Below, piece by piece: positions 55,272-64,000 of a DNA stretch of 64,000 bases. The notes under the pieces were generated by a model. It was not told where the DNA came from. It ran no database searches and saw only the letters and a program-made list of their open reading frames with translations. The translations under genes were made by a program, and so were the position numbers. Numbering within the stretch: position 1 is the stretch's first letter; the number at the start of each line of letters is the position of its first letter. This stretch comes from Branchiostoma floridae (lineage: Eukaryota; Chordata; Leptocardii; Amphioxiformes; Branchiostomatidae). The stretch covers positions 3,309,962-3,373,961 of the forward strand of contig NC_049997.1 in assembly GCF_000003815.2 (NCBI RefSeq), read 5' to 3'.

Positions 55272-55792
55272 CCACGGTATGGAATTTAATGAAAAACTCA
55301 ATTTTTTCCTTCCGCTGAATACACAATAGTATATCGAAACAATCAGCAAAGTACAACTTTCAACACATGAAAACACTCCGAGATTACTGTAATAACAGTC
55401 GACACAAATATGAACTCGGAAGAAATGATCAAGTCAAACTGACTAAATTGTTTGCCGGCTACGCAACCCCCAAAAAAACCTTCCATGACAAAGGCCAAAA
55501 AAATAGGGGACGTACACCAGAGCCCAATGCAAACCATATCTCCTCTGGGATTTCTTGCTAAAATTAAACAACGAAAATCTCGAGAAGTTCTTCCGTAGTA
55601 GCTGTCGTGCCTGGAAGCAAGGCCTCGAATGAAGAATCAACCTTCAGTCCTCCTTTTGTCTTCTCACAGCACCTGCTGTCCACCTGTTCTCATTAATCAA
55701 CAGTCACCTGTGCATAACTCAAACACACAATGTGTTAATGCAGAAAGTGAATTTCACGCTAATGACTTCGTCAAACGCTAGAAATTAGTATT

Positions 55793-55886
55793 TTCTGCAT
55801 TAAACCACCTCGTATCTCCCTCCCCAAGATGCCAACACAGTAAAACACCACACACTGTTTAGGGGGAGCCGTCTGCTACAGGCACG
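55793..55886. repeat. 94-bp perfect direct repeat, copy 2
   Basis: The pair encloses 521 bp of non-repetitive DNA. I find no clear primer-binding site or polypurine tract to call it a small LTR element. Confidence 0.9.
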
Positions 55887-57978
55887 GCATCTATTTTTCG
55901 ATCGATCAAAGAACGGGAAAAGAAGGGAAACATTGAAATATTAATTCAAAGTACCTAAACACCTAAAGAAAAAGAAACTGCCAATCTCGCTCTCAAAATT
56001 TCTCTAATGTAACCGTCCTTCGCTCGTCCATTTTCAATGCCTTTTGAACATTCTGTCTGGGATGCCCTCACACGCAGCTGCAGTGGCTCCGCCTGCTCTC
56101 AAAAATGTCAACCGAAAACTGAAACATCATCAACAGTCTTTAACAAACACATTACTAGTTCTCTTAGCACTAGTATAGGGCAGTTTTCCTGAAGGTCTCA
56201 GCTTTAAGCCCAGATCTGGAATTACTTAGACCCCTAAAGACTGAGATAAAGATCTGAAGTGACATCAGTGTGACATAACTTACAATACTTCTCCAACATA
56301 GCAACCGGGTAAGTAATCTTATCAGTCCTGGCAAAAGGAACTTGTGATTACCTCCTCTGTACTGACCAATTTTACTGGAATGAATAAAGAAAAGTTAATC
56401 TACAAACACAATATCCTGGTTGCTTCATCAAACCTGCGAAAACGTGCATACGAAACAAAAATCAAGGTCAATGTACTCACAGTATCCAAATCATCTTTGT
56501 GTCCATGTACAGTCATCAGTTTACTAATCTGGTGTCATCACCTCTTTCCTCCTTCCCTAGCATACGTTTAAATGCATTACCTGCAACCTTATTAATTGTA
56601 GGTGAAACGAATCCTGCCTGAAAATGCGCTCACCTAAAAAGCTTTCTCAACCGCTGCAAGAGAAACAGTATTCTGCATAACTTTAAGCAAATCAAAGCGA
56701 CATATAAAGGCTCTGCTGGAAAAGAGACGATCTTCCACTGTCCCCTCGAGCTCTGGTTGGCAAATCTACCGACGGTAGCTCAAGTTGTCCGCTAACGACA
56801 TCTGATATGGATGCTGGATTCTATCCATGTCCTTCCAAAGTCAATCGTTCAGAACATGTGGAACGGAATATAATAGTTAATATCAAATTAGCACAAAAGC
56901 GAACCATATCAATTGATACACATTCTGTCTTGAACATATATTTGCTGTGCTGTTGCACTTGTAAACAAACTACAACAAAATATCTAAATACATGTAAACC
57001 TTGTTGTACTGTATACTCAACCTTCAATGGAAACAAAAACATTGAAAACATGTTCGTGCAAACATAAACAAGAAATCACTTCTTCATTTACTGGCCCCGT
57101 ACCTGCAAAAAAAAATTCATACCAAAGTGATAAACCATGCCGCAAAACACCGAGGCCAGGTACCTCCAGAGATACAATACTCTGATACAACCAGAAACAA
57201 CTGTTTCCTAACGGCCAAGTGCCTAAAGCACTTCTCAATCAGCCTGCAAAAATAGCTGAATTTCCAAGAATGAGGCATATTGCTCAAACTCACTCTCAAA
57301 AACAAATCTACAGATTAAATCAACAGTACAGTAAATACTCCACGTGTATTTTATTAGCACTTGCAGCAAACACGCCTTCGAGCTGAACATAACTTCTTGT
57401 CCAATTCTGTACACTTTTCAAAGGATAGACTAAGCAAATACTCCGATCTTTGCATCTCTGTGACCAAAATTGGTATTCTTACTCAATCATCTTACAAATA
57501 ACTTCTCCGTAGGCAATCTACAACATCAATAACAAACTTGTCAAAATACATGCACATGTGTAAGCAACTTGTACCTGGTATCTTGTACCTAATCCTTGCA
57601 GCAAAATGTGACCTGTTCATACTGAAAAAGTACAATATAAAACAAATTACAGAATATAACAAACACTCTGATATCATCCCAACCTTCCTCTTCAGGATGA
57701 TAACATGGCCTTCCATTTGTGAACCTTGGAATTGCAGGTTCTGAAGCAACATCATAGTGAAAGAAATAATTGTTAGCTTACTCAACACATTGAATAATGT
57801 TTCATAGATACATGCAGAAAAATGTCAATTGCAATGTTTAGATTACCAAGTTCTATGAAATCTATCCACTCATAGATCAATACATGTACACATTTCTCCA
57901 CGCAAGCTCTTGTCAGATATGACTTCCTGCCAAAACAAGGATAAAACGCCACATTCTGGGCATTGGCAACAAAACATA
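55887..57978. other. Intergenic stretch without recognised gene
   Basis: A/T-rich DNA, no conserved frame or repeat structure that I can see. Confidence 0.4.
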
Positions 57979-58367
57979 GCTGATCTCAGTAAACGTCCTC
58001 TCCAAAACATGAGGTATTCCTTACCACTCAACGGGCATATAAAAAATGGCATGAAATCTCCGGGCCATAATCGGCCTTCCAAACACATTATCAGTGATCT
58101 TCCTCTCCAACTCATGTGGTTATTCTTACCACTCCATGGCCATGGCTGTACAAAAACGGCACAAAATCGCCGGGCCATAATCGGCCTGCCAAACACATTG
58201 ATCTCAACGATCATCCTCTCCAACACATGTGGTTATTCCTTACCACTCCATGGGCATACAAGTGACGGCATAAAATCGCCGGGCCATAATCGGCCTGCCC
58301 AACACACAGTGATTTTCCTCTCCAGCACAAGTGGTATCGCTTACTCCTACATGGGCATACAAAATGT
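57979..58367. repeat. Tandem repeat, about 108-bp unit (3.7 copies)
   Basis: Each unit carries CCTCTCCAACACATGTGGTT, TACCACTCCATGGGCAT and CGCCGGGCCATAATCGGCC. A 204-codon open frame runs through the array (57910-58524), but its peptide is itself repetitive (SLPLHGH, SPGHNRP), so it is a repeat artefact. Confidence 0.85.
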
Positions 58368-59050
58368 GAATCAATGCCGGGCTCATCTGCCCCACCGTCT
58401 TCACCATTCTCTGGGCGTTCAGCTTACGGCATACCATTACCGTGCTCGAGTCAACTGTGGTTTAACAATATCAACATCTGTGGAAGTACTCATCAAAAAA
58501 CACATTATCTGCACCACTGTATAATAGGTTAACCAAAGTACTGTAGTCAAACAACATCAATGCAGAGAACATATTATCTGCGACTTAAACATACACAAAA
58601 ATGTAACTACATTCTCACTGTCTTAACACTTAACGTGCCATCCATCTGTGCAAATAAGATTTAAAAATCATCATTGGGATATGTACCATCGTGAAGTGTC
58701 TCTAAGTGCTAGACCAGCGGCAGACAACACATCACCTAAAACATATCAAAAATTACAGGGCTCATGCATATCAAATACGGCGTAAATTACCATACAAATC
58801 TGCCTGCTCAACACATGAAAAAACGTGCCAAATCACCCTGTAAATCTGTATGCTATTTGCAGACAACAGAACACCTGTGCCAAATATCGAATACATGTAC
58901 TGCATCATGTACTGAACCATCACCATGTACAATGTAGAACTGTGTGATCTATGCTGACAAAGTACCATCCTCATCATTATTATTTGAGCATGTCAAAAAT
59001 GAACAACAATATAAAATTGGACCAACTTACGTGCAGGACAATTGTGATTG

Positions 59051-59312
59051 TCTCTCCTCCATTGAAGCCGTGGTCATACCTAGCATGCCTCTGGCAGGCA
59101 GGCACACACGTCCTAGCTCTTCACAGCCATACCGGAAGTGAAAAGAGACTCCTCCCACTTCCGCCTGTGGCTGTGCTCCCGTGAAACCCCAGTTACTTTG
59201 AATCCAGCTGCAGTACTGGCCGAAGAACTAATGGCGGGCATATATCAATGCCGAACCTGCAACACAAAGATAGGGCGGGTATGACCACGGCTTCAATGGA
59301 GGAGAGACAATC
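59051..59312. mobile_element. MITE, TIR GTCTCTCCTCCATTGAAGCC
   Basis: GTCTCTCCTCCATTGAAGCC then GTGGTCATACC on the left is exactly inverted on the right (ends 59312). The flanks outside (59010-59050 and 59313-59352) are also inverted copies of each other, so the hairpin extends further. Confidence 0.8.
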
Positions 59313-59355
59313 CCAATTGTCCTGCACGTAAGTTTGGTCCAATTTTATATGTCTC

Positions 59356-62300
59356 TCTCCATTTCCGCCGTGGTCATACCTAGCATGACTTCATAGCAGA
59401 GGCCAGTACTGATTAACCAGAGAGACAAAAAAGAAATTGTTGCAGAACATTCCAAATGTCAAAACAAAAGCCCAGTTAGCTGCCTTCATCATTACTTTAG
59501 ACAGAACCCTGGCTGTGTAGGCAGTAGAGGTCGGAGCCCTCCTAAAAAAGTGTCCTGTGAAAAGAAACATTGGATCCAAATCTGCTAGATGCAGATAGAA
59601 AACTGCACAGCATTCCAGAGCTGAGAAGCTCGCAGAACAAGCCATGTCTGAAAAGAACGGAATATTCATATTCTATGAAAAAGAGCTTGCAAACACAAGG
59701 CATAACACCTTTAATTAATAGCCCAAAACAAGTACAGGGAATGCTGATTGGCGAAGACCTTGTTGGTCATTTACTTGTATATGGAAAAACCATAACCCAA
59801 GTGTGAAAAAGAGGTCGTTCGATCCATTTTGGTGAAGACGAAGACGTTCTATTCGCATCTGAAAATGCCAAATGTTGGACTCTTCCTACCGAGTCTCAGC
59901 ATGGAGTCTCAGCATGGGATCTGGAAGAGAACTATTTCAGGCGAGCACCTGTGGAGCAAATTCAACGCCACAGGAAAGCACCAGCCTGACACGCTTGGTC
60001 AGAGGAGAATTCAAATGAATATAAAATGTGTACTCTCGTGCTGGGTACCACCTGATTCATTCAAAAAGAAAAAAGATGAAAAGGAGGAATAAATCGACTC
60101 AATTTTACTCAAATCTTCATAACAGAGACAGAAGTCCTATAAAACTTTCTCTGGCAAGAAAGTAAATAACGTTATAACACATAAACCGCCTTGACCTGTG
60201 GGCAAGGAACTGGGCAAACCGTCAAAGGTTGCTATGGGAACGTGCTGTAGAAACGATCCGGGAAGATCGAAGCACACGCCTGTAAGAAAAACAGCGGAAT
60301 CCTTGTGAAGTAACGCGTGAATACGGAACGACCCGAAACTCTGTGAAGCCGCCTACCGTTTCCAGCAAGAGCGGTAAGTATAACTGGCCGGCTGAGTACC
60401 TGAAATGAACGCACCAATCATTAACGGTTAATGCCGTAACAAAAAGTACTCGTCCCACTGTGTGGGTGAACAAGAAAGCCCATGGCTAAGAGTGCAAAAT
60501 CGAAACACGTTCGAATGCTGTAAAAGTCGTCGGAGATGACCGGTACCGTACAAGGTAACGAACACGCTAACTCGAAAGGCGAGTATGGATGCGCTACTAC
60601 GGAAGCGCTAAAATCCCGTCTGCACAGACGAAAACCGAAACTGACGGCTGGCGTAGCCCACATCAGAAAAACTACAACGGTATACAAAAAACCATGGAAG
60701 TAACCCGGGTAAAAAAGACAAAGGCTCGATGAAACAACGCGGCAAAGACAATGTGTTGCACGTCAGAAGACGAGTCACTCAAGTGCGAGAGACGCCATAT
60801 TAAAAATACACGCAAAGTCTGACCTAAAAACAGCGCCATGTAGCGATTGTCGCATGAACTACAATGGACATGTAACATACGCGTTGACGGCAGACGAATG
60901 TGATGTGGTCAGGATGAGCTAAGCTTGAACTTGGAACACGACGGACGAACAAGAGATGCTTGAACAAGGCCTATTTGAAAGGCAGCCTATCTAGTCCGTC
61001 GAGAAAAGAATGTACCACAAAGGTCTTTCATTCATACACTCATAAGGCACACGGCTTGTGATGATAATGGTAAAAAGATTAACACGTAAACAGCTGATGG
61101 CGAAGTCCGACCTAACACCACGTTCCAAAGCGGCCACCGCCGTAGCGGTAAAATATTCAAAAGGTAAAATATTCAAAAGAAGCGTGAGACTTCCTAACAC
61201 CCGAGGTCAACGCCTGGCTAGCCTACAAAAAAAAACGGCGAAAATGCGCGTCTAAAAGACCCGAAAACAAATCGAAAACTGGTACGCGAGAGCGAAAACA
61301 ATCGAAAACATACATCAGCGAAAAGAAACTCAAGTAACATACCAAGTAACGAAAACCGCGAAGACCTAAAATGGTCAGACAACTCTGAAACAGCGGAAGC
61401 TGCTTGATCAGCTTGAAACAGAATAACCAAGGAGCTTTTAAGAAAAGTCGAACACGATGGCGATCAACGCTAACGTAGCCACGAAAATTTTACATGACAG
61501 TGACGACGAGTGACCCGAACGAGAAATATTACGGAAAGTGCGCTCAACGATCCATTCCAATACATTTGCATAAAAATGCTAAGCAACCTGGCGATCTAAG
61601 CCAAGTAGTAACAGCAAATTTTGCATAACAGTCAACAATAAACAGCGGAGCGAAAACAATGGGTTTAACAAACCCTCATTTACCTCTAAAGAGGCTTAGC
61701 ATGGCTCCATACTGGAAGTACTGGCAGTAAAACAATGAAAACCACATAACTTTACTGCATAAACTCTCCCCATGGAGAAACATTTTTCCAACCCTACCTG
61801 GCACAATCATGAACGTACTATAACGTTCTCAGTAAACAAAGAATCAACAACTCAAGAATTTGAGAAAATTCATGAACGGTATGAAACGGATTACTTTAAA
61901 AACTTGGCAGAGACGTCGCTACGAGACTGCCAGCGTGAGAAAAATCCTCGCCAAAAGGCACTGGGTGCCTCCTACGGTCATTTTGACCCTGTTAGACGGG
62001 ATTGAAGTATTAAAAAAAAACACCGCAAAAAGTCATTTGGGCGAGTATAACACGCACCATGAAAGTGAACAAAAACATACCTCAGCTTGACGCCTATGGT
62101 TAGGCACGTTGCTATAGTCCTGAATTGGACTTTCCACTCACCTGCAGCATGGCTTGGAATACACTTACCTACCATCGCTGCATTCGGTGCTTGTGTCCGC
62201 TCAGCGGAAGGCGCCCTGGAACCGTAGACGATTGCAGCGCCAGTCAGGATGATTCTATGTGGCCTAGGCCTGCAGTCTCCAGCAGCATGGCTCATAACGG

Positions 62301-63855
62301 CCCTGCGTACGTCTTGATGGCGGTCTGCCAGCTGAGCAAGAAACGACGGCTGAAACTAGTCACACTCCCGGTCTGCATGCCGGCTGTGTGAGAATCGTCG
62401 GGCTCCGAAAAGGCCGCACTACATCTCAGATATATTCTCGTGTCCGCTGACACCTGATACATGCTGCTGTGACCCATGACCAAATTCCGAGGAAGACTGG
62501 TTGGAATGGGTTCTCTGCTGTTGTGTCCCAAAGGTGTCACATGGTGCACCATTATTGTGTTGGCAGCACATCCGCGCTACCCTGCCGAAGTGGGCTCGGT
62601 GGAACTGCAAACGTCTCCGCCCAGGCAGGAATGTGGTGCGAGCGTAGCTCACCTGAAACACTTTCATAGCAATGTATGCACGTGGATTGGGACACAGCAT
62701 TTAAACACTTTCAATATAGTGACGACAAAACAGCACTCAGCTTCTGTGCATATGTCGCTCGAGGAACGAGCAAAAACACCCTGACGTGAAACTAATTTGA
62801 ACAATGACCAGGACTCAAACGAGCTTGCTCACCTGGTAATGAAGGATAATGAATCATAGACACTCCGTGACTACTCAAATACCCATCTGCTTCCTGGCTC
62901 CGTGTCGGGAAACGAGCCCCGGTCTCCCGCGTGACAGGCGAGGATACACGCCACTATACAAACACGGAAGTGGAGCTGCTCAAGTAAAAATACTGCGGGA
63001 AATTTCCGTAAACACATATCGGTCACAAGACGGGGCGTAGTGAGGACTACGCGCGGCGACAGTATGCCGCGGAAACAAACTTACCTGATAAAAGGCGGAA
63101 GGGCCCGCGGGCGGTTGGAACATGCTGCCGAAGCGGTCGAGGAGACGAAGCCTAGACGTCGCTGTAAACAAACCGCTGATAACTACTACGAATACCCGAA
63201 AAAACGCGGACACGGCTCGACATGTTGGTGAACGATGACTCTCTGAGCGACGTGCCGCTCTCCTATTAAACCGCCGCGGGAAACTCTGCCGAAAAACGGT
63301 CGGTCAACCGCACGTCAATAGCATGGGAGGATGCTGGTCATTCCACTCCTGCGGAGCCACGGGTGTCCGCCCACCTAGTAGTAGCTCGTTGTGCTGGCTA
63401 CTCTCCGGAAACAAAGAGACTCGCACAACGCCAACAAGCGCTCAGCTTCGCTCGAAGATTCCAGGGGCGAGGGGGCGGATGCGTGCCTGGACATGTTGCC
63501 CGTCACACGTGTCGGAGCTGCGTAAGATTTGACGCGACCAAACCTCCTCACGCACGAAAAAAACACTTCCAAGAAGTGTATTAGCAAAGAAACTAAGAAC
63601 TTAGAGACTAGACATGTCTATTAACACTCAAACGAAACTTGTAATAGAAGTAAACGCGAAAAAACGCGGAGCTAGAAACGCGTGTGTGTGACCTGCGTAG
63701 CGAGAAAAAGAACTGGGGTTTCACGGGAGCACAGCCACAGGCGGAAGTGGGAGGAGTCTCTTTTCACTTCCGGTATGGCTGTGAAGAGCTAGGACGTGTG
63801 TGCCTGCCTGCCAGAGGCATGCTAGGTATGACCACGGCGGAAATGGAGAGAGACA
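59356..63855. mobile_element. Possible large element bounded by inverted GTCTCTCTCCATTTCCGCCG
   Basis: GTCTCTCTCCATTTCCGCCG then TGGTCATACCTAGCATG at 59357 is inverted at 63817-63855. The right terminus extends into DNA (63717-63816) that also matches 59090-59195 in inverted orientation. Whether this is one 4.5-kb element or several nested MITEs is unclear. No transposase is recognised inside. Confidence 0.45.
60180..63700 (-). other. CpG-rich interval with clustered minus-strand splice donors
   Basis: CG dinucleotides are much denser than in the rest of the window. Minus-strand donor-like sites: CTTTAGAG/GTAAAT (61682), CAAGCTGAG/GTATGT (about 62081), ATGCTGCAG/GTGAGT (about 62144), GATGGTAG/GTAAGT (about 62166), GTTTCAG/GTGAGC (about 62652), TACCAG/GTGAGC (about 62835) and TTTATCAG/GTAAGT (about 63086). 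No homologous protein could be read from the intervening frames. It may be a promoter/CpG island with a spliced non-coding or fast-evolving transcript. Confidence 0.3.
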
Positions 63856-64000
63856 ACTGCTGTTTGCACGGTTATTTGAAGAATCACCACGTGCAGAAGA
63901 ATCACCTGGTCACAGCAGACTATGTGCCGTCTGTGCATGAATATGTAAGACTGTCTGAAATTACCATGCATGTACGCAAACTCTATCCAAACTTTCTTTG

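Noticed and set aside
57910-58524. 204-codon open frame
   Set aside because: Runs through a tandem repeat of about 108 bp whose length is close to a multiple of three; the peptide is repetitive and resembles no known family.
61457-61513. Short frame MAINANVATKILHDSDDE as a transposase N-terminus
   Set aside because: Acidic start recalls some piggyBac-like proteins, but it stops after 18 codons and nothing downstream supports it.

Overview
This is eukaryotic nuclear DNA from a repeat-rich animal genome. Coding exons are split by canonical GT..AG introns, and most of the sequence is transposons, foldback elements, MITEs, tRNA-derived SINEs and tails of non-LTR retrotransposons. The repeat repertoire and the multi-exon genes suggest a marine invertebrate deuterostome. 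An amphioxus-like cephalochordate is my best guess from memory of such genomes; I could not check it. There is a 100-N assembly gap at 22164-22263.

Layout. (1) 1-4.6 kb: coding part of an ISL2EU/PIF-Harbinger-type DNA transposon. A THAP + DDE transposase lies on the plus strand, entirely inside an intron of a minus-strand gene for a SWIM zinc finger + YqaJ nuclease protein. (2) 4.5-9.8 kb: a giant imperfect palindrome (foldback element) whose arms carry tandem units of about 136 bp built round an 18-bp palindrome. (3) 10.5-38.7 kb: two divergently oriented, intron-containing genes for elongation factor Tu. All nine shared exons have identical lengths in the two genes, and the spliced minus-strand copy encodes 394 residues co-linear with bacterial EF-Tu. 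Both proteins look bacterial rather than like animal mitochondrial EF-Tu. (4) 38.7-43.3 kb and 44.8-51.5 kb: MITEs, foldbacks, a SINE and retrotransposon tails. (5) 43.7-44.8 and 51.8-54.1 kb: two C2H2 zinc-finger paralogues from a segmental duplication. The first is intact; the second is broken by a MITE, an in-frame stop and a C-terminal frameshift. (6) 54.8-64 kb: no recognisable protein gene, but direct repeats, a satellite of about 108 bp, nested inverted repeats and a CpG-rich interval with many minus-strand splice-donor-like sites.

The most interesting result is the EF-Tu pair: a bacterial-type tuf gene that appears to have entered an animal genome, gained spliceosomal introns and been duplicated head to head. 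The two copies have diverged at their 5' ends. One has a three-codon Met-Ser-Lys first exon like the bacterial start. The other has a candidate basic leader exon that could be a targeting peptide. The palindrome and the nested ISL2EU gene pair are the next most interesting. Exon boundaries were worked out by hand from reading frame and splice-site match; no database search was possible.
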